From contig NZ_QYAB01000002.1 of NCBI RefSeq assembly GCF_016758175.1, positions 230,703 to 294,702 of the forward strand: a stretch of 64,000 bases of DNA. Direction: 5' to 3'. This document shows, piece after piece, positions 52,783 through 60,847 of the stretch; position 1 is the stretch's first letter; the number at the start of each line of letters is the position of its first letter. The notes beneath the pieces were generated by a model. That model worked only from the letters and a program-made list of their open reading frames with translations. It was not told the origin of the DNA and made no database searches. Made by a program: the position numbers and the translations under genes. Origin of the DNA: Leucobacter zeae. GTDB taxonomy: Bacteria; Actinomycetota; Actinomycetes; Actinomycetales; Microbacteriaceae.

Positions 52783-53757
52783 ATGAACGCCACTCCCGAC
52801 CGCATCCTCGACATCGCCATCGGTTTCATGGGGGCCAAGCAGCTCGACAACGCCGCGCGCATCGGGCTCTTCTCGGCCCTCGCCGACGGGCCGAAGGACG
52901 TCGCAGGCATCGCCGAGGCCACTCGGCGCTCGGAGCGCCAGGTGCGCACGCTGGCCGACGCCATGAACGCCCTCGGCCTGCTCGAGCGCGCGGACGGCAG
53001 CTACTCGCTCGCGGATGACGCGGCGAAGTACCTGTCGGGTGCGGGTGACATCGACCTCACGCCGTTCCTCGCGTTCCTCGGCGACATCAGCTACCGGCAG
53101 TGGCTCGGATACGACCGCACGGTCGACACCGACGAGCCCGGGACCCTCGACCTCGACGAGTCCGGATGGGCCGATTTCATGGCCGGAGTCATGACCTACA
53201 ATGCGCTGCACGCCGAGCAGTACGGCGCGGCCTTCGACTTCTCGGGCTTCCGCAGCGCGCTCGACTTCGGTGGGCTCGCCGCCGGGTTCTCCTTCGCGGC
53301 GATGGCGCAGAACGCCGAGCTCACCACGCGCTTCGTCTACGCCCCGGGGTTCGCGGACTCCATCGTCCAGGCGGCAGACGCCGCGGGATACGCCGCGCGC
53401 GTCGCGGTCGAGGAGGCGCCGACCGAGTCCGCTCGGCCCGGTGGCTCGCACGACCTCGTGCTGCTGACCCACGTGCTGCACCGCTTCACGCCCGAGCAGA
53501 ATCTCGCGATCCTGCGGGCCGCGCGCGGCTCCGCGGCCGACGGCGCGACGCTCCACCTGCTCGACTTCTTCCTCGATCGGGACGCGCGTCAGCGCCCGAT
53601 CGACGCACTGCACGCCGGAGAGTACTTCAACATCGACGGCACGCTGGTGTATCCCATCGAGGTCGTCGAGGGCTGGCTCGCCGAGACGGGGTGGGCGACC
53701 GAACGGCTCGTCGCGCTTCCCGGCAGCCCGCGCGTGCTCGTCGCGACCGCGGTCTGA
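52783..53757 (+). CDS. O-methyltransferase-fold protein with eroded SAM site
   Basis: A 324-residue protein of the class I plant/actinobacterial O-methyltransferase (PF00891) shape: N-terminal winged-helix dimerisation domain (GIAEATRRSERQVRTLADAMNALGLLER) and a Rossmann domain. Where methyltransferases have a D-x-G-G-G-x-G loop, it reads ALDFGGLAAGFSF; the acidic residue and one Gly remain but the glycine pattern is broken. The DLVLLTHVLHRFTPEQNLAILR motif is retained. Related proteins with altered SAM use include decarboxylases and hydroxylases. It leads the transcript that also carries the phosphotriesterase pair. Confidence 0.75.
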   Translation: MNATPDRILDIAIGFMGAKQLDNAARIGLFSALADGPKDVAGIAEATRRSERQVRTLADAMNALGLLERADGSYSLADDAAKYLSGAGDIDLTPFLAFLGDISYRQWLGYDRTVDTDEPGTLDLDESGWADFMAGVMTYNALHAEQYGAAFDFSGFRSALDFGGLAAGFSFAAMAQNAELTTRFVYAPGFADSIVQAADAAGYAARVAVEEAPTESARPGGSHDLVLLTHVLHRFTPEQNLAILRAARGSAADGATLHLLDFFLDRDARQRPIDALHAGEYFNIDGTLVYPIEVVEGWLAETGWATERLVALPGSPRVLVATAV

Positions 53758-53777
53758 CCGCCCACCGGATCCTGAAC

Positions 53778-55196
53778 GTGCCCGGCTCCGCGCCCGCCCT
53801 CCGCTCCGTGCTCGGGTCCGTCGTGGCCGAAGCGGTCGGTACCGTCCTCGCGGCGGAGTTCCTGCTGCGCAGCCCGCGGCCGGCCCGGGGCAATGCCGGA
53901 GTACCGGCGAGCGACGCCGAGTTCGCGCGCCGCCCGGTCGACATGTCGATGCTCGGCCGGCTCATGATGGGCGCGACGAACCTCGACGACCGCACGCTCC
54001 GTGTCGCCGATGCCGATGCCGCGCTGCGCGCATTCGCGCACGCGTGCCGCGAGGCCCCGGGATCGGGGCCGGAATCGGGATCGGGATCGGGATCGGCGCC
54101 GGGACCAGGTCCGGGACCGGATTCGGGATCGGGGCCGGATTCCCGAACGGCGCAGGAACCGGCAGCGGCGGTCGTCGCGCTCGCGCCAGCGCACGAGACC
54201 GAAGAGTCCGGACAGGACCCCGTGTCGCTCGCCGAGCTGTCGCGGGCGAGTGGGGTGGCCGTCGTGCGGGGGACCAACGGCGGCGATGCGCTGCGGGCGG
54301 CCGCGGTAGCATCGGCCGGTGCGCGCGCGGAGGCGGTGCGTGCCGCGATCCTCGCGGATCTCGGTGCGCACCCGGCTCGCATCGAGGCGGCGCCGCTCGA
54401 TCACGCGGTCGCCGGGCCCGCGGGGGCTGCGGGCTCGAGCCTCGGCCGGGCCGGGGTCGTCGGCCTCGTGTCCGCCGACGACCCCGTCGTGCTCGTCGCT
54501 GCGGCCGAGGCCGCGGCGGAGACCGGCGTCGCGCTCGTGCTCGCCCCGATCGTCGGTCCGTCGCCGGACGCCGCACTCCATGCGGTCGAGTGCGCGCTCG
54601 ACCGCATGGAGGGCGCCGGTCTCGATCGCTCGTGCGTGATCGTGACGGGCGCGTCCGGGCTGATCGCGGGAGGCGTCTCCGCGCGCGACCGGACGCGCGT
54701 TGCCCCCGGTGCCGGTGCGGCACCCGCCTGGACGCGAGCGGACGCCGTCGCCCCGCGGATCGGCGTCGACGCGTCGGCGCTCGATGCGCTGCTCGATCTG
54801 GGCGCGCACGTGTGCTTCGACGACCTCGGGCGCATCCCCAGCGTGCGGACCATCGTCTCCGACCACGACGTCGCGCTCGCGATCCTCAGATGCGCCGACC
54901 GCGGGGCGGGAGGGCGGATCCTCCTCAGCTCCGGGATCCGCGAGAAGCACCGCCTGACCGCCTTCGGAGGCAACGGGCTCGAGTTCGTGCCCCAGCAGTT
55001 CCTGCCCTACCTCGGGAGGTGCGGGGCGGACGAAGCGCTCCTGCGCGCGGTCGGCGGCGGCAATGCGGCGCGCGTGCTGGCCGTCGCACCCGACGGAGAC
55101 GCAGCACAGCCCGATGCGGCGCAGTCCGACGCACCGCCATCCGACACGGCGGTGGCACCGCATCGCCGAACGACCCGTGCAGGAGGCACGCCATGA
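53778..55196 (+). CDS. Phosphotriesterase-family paralogue without metal ligands
   Basis: About 472 residues, best explained as a diverged phosphotriesterase-like TIM barrel: TGVALVLAPIVG where TGxPLxxHxG is expected, VIVTGASGL for VxGHxD, HVCFDDLGRIPSVRT, ILLSSGIREKHRLTAFGGNGLEFVPQQFLPYL for LxxDxxx...GGxGY, and GGGNAARVLAV at the end. All four His and the Asp ligand are replaced. An unstructured GSGPES/GPGPG insert sits near residue 100. The intact family member follows with a 4-bp overlap. The GTG start is tentative. It may be a regulatory or scaffold subunit of its neighbour. Confidence 0.65.
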   Translation: MPGSAPALRSVLGSVVAEAVGTVLAAEFLLRSPRPARGNAGVPASDAEFARRPVDMSMLGRLMMGATNLDDRTLRVADADAALRAFAHACREAPGSGPESGSGSGSAPGPGPGPDSGSGPDSRTAQEPAAAVVALAPAHETEESGQDPVSLAELSRASGVAVVRGTNGGDALRAAAVASAGARAEAVRAAILADLGAHPARIEAAPLDHAVAGPAGAAGSSLGRAGVVGLVSADDPVVLVAAAEAAAETGVALVLAPIVGPSPDAALHAVECALDRMEGAGLDRSCVIVTGASGLIAGGVSARDRTRVAPGAGAAPAWTRADAVAPRIGVDASALDALLDLGAHVCFDDLGRIPSVRTIVSDHDVALAILRCADRGAGGRILLSSGIREKHRLTAFGGNGLEFVPQQFLPYLGRCGADEALLRAVGGGNAARVLAVAPDGDAAQPDAAQSDAPPSDTAVAPHRRTTRAGGTP

Positions 55197-56359
55197 TGGA
55201 TGCCGCTCGACCGTTTCCCGGCCCGACCCGCGCCGGATCCGCTCCGGCCGGATCCGTGCCCGACCGGTCCGCGATCCCCGGACCCCCGCCGGCCGCGATC
55301 CCGGATCGCTCCGGCCTGGTGCAGACCGTGCTCGGCCCGGTCGCGCCGGAGACGCTCGGGCCGACGCTCATGCACGAGCACCTCTTCCTCGATATCCGCC
55401 GTCCGGCGCACACCCCCAACCCGCGTCCCGGAGAGTGGGACGCCGCGGCGGCGCATCCGCTCGGCCTCGCGAACCTCGCGGCGGTGCGGCGGGGGTGCGT
55501 CAACGCCGACAACGACGTGCTCGGCGATCTGTCCACGGCGCTCGACGAGGTCGGCGTCTTCGTGCGCCAGGGCGGCGGCGCGGTGGTCGAGGTGACCACC
55601 GCCGGGATCGGCCGCGACGCGCGGAGTCTCGCGGCGCTGAGCCGTGCCTCGGGGCTGCACGTGGTCATGGGGGCCGGCTGGTATCAGCGGGACCTGCACC
55701 CCGCCGGTCTCGCCGAGCGGAGCATCGAGGACCTCGCCGACGAGATCGTGCGCGACCTCGTGGTGGGGGTCGACGGGAGCGGCATCCCGGCCGGCATCAT
55801 CGGCGAGGTCGGGGCCGAGGGCGACCCGGTGCACCCGGAGGAGATGCGGAGCGTGCGGGCGGCGGGGCGGGCCTCCGCCGCGACCGGGGCCCCGATCACG
55901 CTGCACATGGGCGGATTCGGCGAGGAGAAGCTCCGGGTGCTCGACTCGCTCGAGGCGGAGGGAGCAGACCCGCGGTCGGTCGTGTTCGGGCACGCGGGGA
56001 CGATCGCAGACGACCTGGATCTGGCCCGGCGCCTGCTCGCGCGCGGCGCCGCCGTCGAGGCCGACTTCCTGGGCGCGACCGGCAGCCCGTGGGGCACGCT
56101 CTTCCCGTTCACCGACCGATCGGTGGCGCGGGGCTTCGCCGAGCTCGTCGCGGACGGCTGGGGGTCGCAGCTCGTGCTGGGCGGCGACGTGTGCCAGCGC
56201 GTGCAGCTGCGCCGCTACGGCGGGCACGGCTACGGGTACATCGTCGACCACTTCCTGCCGACGCTCGCGGAGTTCGGGGTGCCCGAGGACGCGATCCGGC
56301 GCATGATGGTCGAGAACCCCGCGCGCCTGCTCGCGTTCCGGGAGCCGCGCGCCGCGTGA
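55193..56359 (+). CDS. Phosphotriesterase-like metal-dependent hydrolase (lactonase family)
   Basis: A 388-residue binuclear-metal hydrolase (PF02126): H61 and H63 in MHEHLFLD, E205 in IIGEVGAEG where classic enzymes have a carboxylated Lys, H238 in ITLHMGG, H267 in FGHAGT and D332 in LGGDVCQR. GGHGYGYIVDHFLP and VENPARLLAF close the domain. A Glu bridge is known in some lactonase-like members. A 40-residue Pro/Ala-rich N-terminus precedes the barrel. AGGAGG lies before the ATG. It probably hydrolyses a lactone or ester of the island's substrate. Confidence 0.88.
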   Translation: MMDAARPFPGPTRAGSAPAGSVPDRSAIPGPPPAAIPDRSGLVQTVLGPVAPETLGPTLMHEHLFLDIRRPAHTPNPRPGEWDAAAAHPLGLANLAAVRRGCVNADNDVLGDLSTALDEVGVFVRQGGGAVVEVTTAGIGRDARSLAALSRASGLHVVMGAGWYQRDLHPAGLAERSIEDLADEIVRDLVVGVDGSGIPAGIIGEVGAEGDPVHPEEMRSVRAAGRASAATGAPITLHMGGFGEEKLRVLDSLEAEGADPRSVVFGHAGTIADDLDLARRLLARGAAVEADFLGATGSPWGTLFPFTDRSVARGFAELVADGWGSQLVLGGDVCQRVQLRRYGGHGYGYIVDHFLPTLAEFGVPEDAIRRMMVENPARLLAFREPRAA

Positions 56360-56380
56360 CCCGGCCCCGCGGGGGGCAGA

Positions 56381-56403
56381 CGGGCCGCCGCTCAGGCGGC
56401 CCG
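56381..56403. terminator. Hairpin between phosphotriesterase and TetR genes
   Basis: CGGGCCGCC and GGCGGCCCG form a perfect 9-bp stem with a 5-nt loop, overlapping the TetR stop codon. Confidence 0.6.
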
Positions 56404-56988
56404 GCGCAGGCGGGCGACGAAGTCGGTGACCTGCGCCTCGAGCACGTCGAAGTTCACGTGCTCGGGGCTGACGACGCGGATCACCGTCGCCCCGATGTTC
56501 ATCATCACGATCTCATCGACGAGCTGCGCGTCCGGGGTCGGAGTGACGATGTCGCCGTCCTCCCGGCCCTGGAGCAGGTAGGCGCGGTACATCGCCTTCC
56601 ACGAATCGAGGTGCTCGCTGTAGCCGTGGTCGAGCTCGGGGCTGAACGCGCAGCGCTCCCAGAACGAGAGCAGCACGCGGGCCGCCGTGGCGTCGCCGTC
56701 GTCGATCGGCAGGGTGAAGCGCATCGAGGTCTCGAGCGCCTCGATGCCCCGCATGCCGGCGACCTGCTCGGTGAGGCGTTCGCCGAGCCCGTGCAGCGAC
56801 CGCTCGTACGCGCCCTTGATGATCTGGTCCTTGCCGGTGAAGTAGTGCTTCAGCGCGCCGTTCGCGAACCCCGCCCTGGCGGCGATCTCGCGCATGGTGG
56901 CGGCCTCGATGCCGCCCTCCACGATCAGTTCCCAGGTGACGTCGACGATGTCGCTGCGTCTCTGATCGTGATCGATGACTTTGGGCAT
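56392..56988 (-). CDS. TetR-family transcriptional regulator
   Basis: A 198-residue repressor: N-terminal helix-turn-helix (residues 8-55; MREIAARAGFANGALKHYFTGKDQII) and an all-helical ligand-binding domain. It is the only regulator in the 41-64 kb island, so it is the prime candidate to bind the TTCTAC-N4-GTAGAA sites around it. A weaker version of the site lies before its own start, consistent with autoregulation. The inducer would be the unknown substrate. Confidence 0.9.
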   Translation of the reverse strand: MPKVIDHDQRRSDIVDVTWELIVEGGIEAATMREIAARAGFANGALKHYFTGKDQIIKGAYERSLHGLGERLTEQVAGMRGIEALETSMRFTLPIDDGDATAARVLLSFWERCAFSPELDHGYSEHLDSWKAMYRAYLLQGREDGDIVTPTPDAQLVDEIVMMNIGATVIRVVSPEHVNFDVLEAQVTDFVARLRRAA

Positions 56989-57021
56989 GGGGGACCTCTT
57001 GCGGCTTCGTCGGCGGTTTTT

Positions 57022-57044
57022 CTCCTCCATTGTAGACGGAAACC
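57022..57044 (-). promoter_or_regulatory. Weak operator candidate before the TetR gene
   Basis: CTCCTC-CATT-GTAGAC is a degenerate version of the island operator (right half good, left half poor), within a GTTT...AAAC flank like that at 46.7 kb. It lies 34 bp before the TetR start. Confidence 0.35.
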
Positions 57045-57229
57045 CTTCCGAGTTCCGGATCCGTGCGTCCGCTGCGGGAGGCCGTCGCGCAGGCTAGCGG
57101 GATTGACTCGGCGAGCAGTCGCCTTGACGCTCCGCGAACGACCGCTCCGGAGCGGTCGACCGGCCGCGACGGCGATGCGAATCTGGGATCGAGTCGCGCG
57201 GCGATGGCGCCGCGCCGAGAGGAGTGCTG

Positions 57230-58807
57230 ATGTCGGAGCAGTCGAACGCGGGCGCGGCGCCGCGCAGCGTCATCGTGGTCGGGGCGGGATCGGCCGGCTC
57301 GGTCGTCGCCAGGCGTCTCGCGGACGCCGGGGTCGCGGTGACCGTGCTCGAGGCCGGCGGCGAGGATGCGAATCCCGCGATCCACGACCTGAGCCGCATG
57401 GGCGAGCTCTGGCACAGCGCCGACGACTGGGACTACTTCACGGTGCCGCAGGCGGGGGCGAACGGCCATCGGCTGCACCTGCCGCGGGGCCGGGTGCTCG
57501 GCGGTTCGCACGCCCTGAACGCCATGATCTGGGTGCGGTGCTCGCCCCTCGACTTCGACCACTGGGCCGAGCTCGGCAACGACGGGTGGTCGTGGGACGA
57601 CGTCGAGCCCGTCTACCGCGAGATCGAGCGGTTCCACGGGGCCGACCCCGACGGACTGCGCGGCCGGGACGGGCTGCTCGACGTCACCGACGAGATCGAG
57701 CTGTCGCCGATCCAGCGGTCCATCGTCGACGCCGCGGTCGAGGAGGGCCTGCCGCACAACCCCGACTACAACGGGGAGTCGCTCGACGGGGTATCGCAGG
57801 AGCAGGTCACGGTGCGCGACGGCCGCCGTCTCAACACCTACATGGCCTACCTGAAACCGGTGCGGGATCGTGTCGCGGTGGAGGTCGGGTGCCGCGTCGT
57901 CGGGCTGGTCTTCGCCCCCGACGGGAGCGGGTCGCGGCCGCGCGTCGTCGGCGTCCGCGTCACGCAGGACGGGCGGGAACGCGAGCTGCGGGCCGACGAG
58001 GTGATCCTCGCGGCCGGCGCGATCGATTCGCCGCGTGTGCTGCTGCAGTCGGGCATCGGTCCCGCCGACGAACTGCTGGAGGCGGGAATCGAAGCGCGCG
58101 TCGACCTGCCCGGCGTCGGCAAGAATCTGCACGACCACTTCCTCGCCCCCGTCATCTTCGACACCGAGCGGCCGATCGATCCGCCGCGCGAGGGGGTCTC
58201 CGTCACCCAGACGCACCTCTTCTGGAGGAGCCGCCCGGAGCTCGACCGCCCCGATACGCAGCCCATTCACTTCTCGGTGCCGATGTACGGCGACTTCCTC
58301 GAACCCCGCGGCGACAACGGCTTCAGCCTGATGGCGGGCCTCGTGACGACGCGCTCGCGCGGCGAGATCCGGCTCTCGGGCCCGACCGCCGAGGATCCGC
58401 TCCTGATCGACCCGAACGCGCTGAGCCACGAGGACGACGTCGCCTCGCTCGTCGCCTCCGTGCGCCAGTGCCGCAGGATCGGGTCGCAGGCCGCGCTCGC
58501 GGCGGCCCCGGAGGACGGCGGCTGGGGCGCGACCGAGGTGTACCCCGGACCCGGCGTCGGGGACGGCGACGACCTCGTCGACTACGTGCGCGGCACCCTC
58601 GCGACCTACCACCACCAGGTCGGTACCTGCCGGATGGGCACCGACGAGCGCGCCGTCGTGTCGCCGCGCCTCGCGGTGCACGGCGTCGACGGGCTCCGGG
58701 TGATCGACGCCTCGATCATGCCGCGCATCACCACGGGCAACACGAATGCGCCCGCGGTGCTGATCGGGGAACTGGGTGCCCGATTCGTGCTCGCGGGCGA
58801 GCGCTAG
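57230..58807 (+). CDS. GMC-family FAD oxidoreductase (alcohol oxidase/dehydrogenase)
   Basis: A 525-residue glucose-methanol-choline oxidoreductase: FAD-binding VVGAGSAGSVVARRLADAG at the N-terminus, LPRGRVLGGSHALNAMIWVRC (GMC signature 1), GAIDSPRVLLQSGIGP (signature 2), and the C-terminal active site TYHHQVGTCRMG with TTGNTNAPAVLIGE supplying the His-Asn pair. AGAGGAG precedes the ATG. It is the first plus-strand gene after the TetR repressor. It likely oxidises a primary or secondary alcohol. Confidence 0.9.
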   Translation: MSEQSNAGAAPRSVIVVGAGSAGSVVARRLADAGVAVTVLEAGGEDANPAIHDLSRMGELWHSADDWDYFTVPQAGANGHRLHLPRGRVLGGSHALNAMIWVRCSPLDFDHWAELGNDGWSWDDVEPVYREIERFHGADPDGLRGRDGLLDVTDEIELSPIQRSIVDAAVEEGLPHNPDYNGESLDGVSQEQVTVRDGRRLNTYMAYLKPVRDRVAVEVGCRVVGLVFAPDGSGSRPRVVGVRVTQDGRERELRADEVILAAGAIDSPRVLLQSGIGPADELLEAGIEARVDLPGVGKNLHDHFLAPVIFDTERPIDPPREGVSVTQTHLFWRSRPELDRPDTQPIHFSVPMYGDFLEPRGDNGFSLMAGLVTTRSRGEIRLSGPTAEDPLLIDPNALSHEDDVASLVASVRQCRRIGSQAALAAAPEDGGWGATEVYPGPGVGDGDDLVDYVRGTLATYHHQVGTCRMGTDERAVVSPRLAVHGVDGLRVIDASIMPRITTGNTNAPAVLIGELGARFVLAGER

Positions 58808-58811
58808 CCGG

Positions 58812-58847
58812 CGGTCCGGAGGCCGGCCCGGGCCGGCCTCCGGACCG
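58812..58847. terminator. 36-bp perfect palindrome after the GMC gene
   Basis: CGGTCCGGAGGCCGGCCC joined directly to its complement. It lies between convergent genes and would serve both. Confidence 0.75.
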
Positions 58848-58856
58848 GGCCGCGGA

Positions 58857-59165
58857 TCAGACGCGGAACTCTTCCACGGGGAATGCGAGCACCGTCGCGC
58901 CGCCGGTCGCGTAGTTCGCGACGTCCGCCTCGACGGCCCGCCCCTCGGGAGAGGCGAGTGCCGCGCCGAGCGCGGCCTCGTCGTCGAACGCCGCCTGGAA
59001 GATCGCGTAGTACGGCCCCGCTCCGGGGGCCGCGATCCCGAGCGAGAACGTGATCTCGCGCACGCCGGGCAGCTGCGCGCACAGCGGGAGGTGGGTCTCG
59101 CGGTAGTAGGCCTCGAACGCGGCGCGGTCGACGGGCTCCGGGTAGAGCACGGTGAGCCGGTGCAC
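58857..59165 (-). CDS. EthD-like small protein
   Basis: A 102-residue ferredoxin-like (dimeric alpha+beta barrel) protein of the EthD family: MHRLTVLYPEPVDRAAFEAYY at the start, HLPLCAQLPGV and YYAIFQAAFDDEAALGAAL. The GTG start lies 1 bp after the amidohydrolase stop and has GGAGG upstream, so it is translated with that gene. Such proteins often accompany oxidative catabolic steps, some as enzymes. Confidence 0.8.
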   Translation of the reverse strand: MHRLTVLYPEPVDRAAFEAYYRETHLPLCAQLPGVREITFSLGIAAPGAGPYYAIFQAAFDDEAALGAALASPEGRAVEADVANYATGGATVLAFPVEEFRV

Positions 59166-59166
59166 G

Positions 59167-60807
59167 TCAGTCCTCCCTCAGGAACACGCGGCGACCGGCG
59201 AACCAGGTCTCCGCGACCGTCGTCCGCACGAGCTCGTTCGCCGGGTGCGCGAACGGGTCGCGGTCGAGCAGCACGAAGTCCGCCGACTTGCCGACCTCGA
59301 GCGATCCGGTCTCCGAGGCGAGCCCCATCGCCTCCGCACCGCTCAGGGTGAACGCGGTGATCGCCTCGTCGAGGGTGATCGCCTCCTCGATCCAGAGCGT
59401 GCCCGGGTACGTCCCGCTCGGATCCTCGCGCGTGACCAGGCCGTGGATCCCCTCCCAGGCATTCGGCGAGGGGGAGACGGGCCAGTCGGAGCCGCCCGCC
59501 ACGACGGCGCCTGCGTCGAGGAGCGAACGGTTCGGCTGCATCCGGTCGGCGCGCTCGCGCGGGAGCACCTCGCGGATCGCCTCGACAATGGGACCCGGAA
59601 CCCAGATGAACGGGGAGATGTCGGCCGAGACGCCGAGCGCTGCGAAGCGCGGGATGTCGTCCGGGTGCACGAACTGGCCGTGCGCCACCTGGTAGCGCGT
59701 TTCGGCGAAGCCCTCGCCGCGCAGCGTCTCGACCGCGTTCAGCACGGCGTGGACGGAGGCGTCGCCCGTGCAGTGGATCTTCGCCGAGAGTCCGGCCTGC
59801 GCGACGCGGCGCAGCCAGTCCGTGAGCTCGGCTGGGTCGAGCAGCGTCTCGCCGTGGAAGTGATCGCCGTGCACCTCGTCGGGCAGGTACGGCTCGATGA
59901 ACGCGCCGGTCCGCGTCGGCGGCACCCCGTCGAGGAAGATCTTCACGAAGTCGGGGCGGTGGTGCTCGGTGCGGAAGCGCTCGCCGTCGAACACGAGGTC
60001 GTCGCCGATCGCCGAGAAGCCGAAGATCTCGTCGTTGATGAGCAGCGAGGTCACGACCCACGCCCGCAGCTCGCCGTCGGCGTCGAGCGCGCGCAGCGCC
60101 TCGAGGATGTGGGTGGAGACGCCGGCGTCCTGGAACGCGGTCACCCCGAAGGAGTTGAGGATCTCGACTCCGCGCTCCGCCGCCGCCCGCTCCTGCGCGA
60201 CGGTCAGGCCGCCCGCGGCCTGCTGGGCGCGCGCCACGGGGAGTCCAGCGGCCTCGAGCAGCACGCCCGTGGCGCGGCCTTCGGCGTCGACGACGACGCC
60301 GGGTGCGCCCGCCTCGACGCCGGCGATCTCCATGGCGCGCGTGGACGCCCAGCGGTTGTGGTGCGAGTCGTCCGAGAGCATGACCGGTCGTCCTCCTGCC
60401 GCCTCGTCGAGCGCCGCGAGCGCCGCGGCCGTGTTCACCTCGTTCAGCCGGTCGCTGGCCCACGGACCCCCGACCACCCAGGCGTCGTCGGGAAGCCCTG
60501 CCGCGTGCGATCGCACGGCATCGAGGATCCCGTCGAGGTGCGCCCCGATGGGCACCCGCAGCTCGAAGAGCTCCTCCTTGCCCGCGAGGAAGTGGTGGTT
60601 GTGGACATCGACGAGCCCCGGCATGAGGAAGGCGCCGCCGAGATCGCGCACCTCGGTGCCGGGGCCAGCGAGCGCGGCGACCTCCGCCGCGCCGCCGACG
60701 GCGCTGATACGGCCGCCCGTGACGGCGATCGCCTCGGCCCGCGGCCGCGTCGGATCGACGGTGTAGACGGTGCCGTTCGTGAGGATCAGGTCGGGGAAGG
60801 CGGTCAT
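59167..60807 (-). CDS. Metal-dependent amidohydrolase, YtcJ type
   Basis: A 546-residue amidohydrolase_3 protein: VDVHNHHFLAG (HxH-type), a central insert with SDDSHHNRWAS, AKIHCTGDASVHAVLNAVE, QVAHGQFVHPDD and VAGGSDWPVSPSPNAWEG. It is paralogous to the gene at 46.9 kb. It lies between the copper amine oxidase and the EthD gene in one transcript (40-bp and 1-bp gaps). Hydrolysis of an amide or cyclic imide is likely. Confidence 0.87.
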   Translation of the reverse strand: MTAFPDLILTNGTVYTVDPTRPRAEAIAVTGGRISAVGGAAEVAALAGPGTEVRDLGGAFLMPGLVDVHNHHFLAGKEELFELRVPIGAHLDGILDAVRSHAAGLPDDAWVVGGPWASDRLNEVNTAAALAALDEAAGGRPVMLSDDSHHNRWASTRAMEIAGVEAGAPGVVVDAEGRATGVLLEAAGLPVARAQQAAGGLTVAQERAAAERGVEILNSFGVTAFQDAGVSTHILEALRALDADGELRAWVVTSLLINDEIFGFSAIGDDLVFDGERFRTEHHRPDFVKIFLDGVPPTRTGAFIEPYLPDEVHGDHFHGETLLDPAELTDWLRRVAQAGLSAKIHCTGDASVHAVLNAVETLRGEGFAETRYQVAHGQFVHPDDIPRFAALGVSADISPFIWVPGPIVEAIREVLPRERADRMQPNRSLLDAGAVVAGGSDWPVSPSPNAWEGIHGLVTREDPSGTYPGTLWIEEAITLDEAITAFTLSGAEAMGLASETGSLEVGKSADFVLLDRDPFAHPANELVRTTVAETWFAGRRVFLRED

Positions 60808-60847
60808 CAGCGACTCCTGTCGGTGCGGTCGTGGGGTGGAGTGTTCG

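Noticed and set aside
56513..60463. A 1316-codon minus-strand frame across TetR, GMC and amidohydrolase genes
   Set aside because: It lies antisense or out of frame to four supported genes and is compositionally a shadow.
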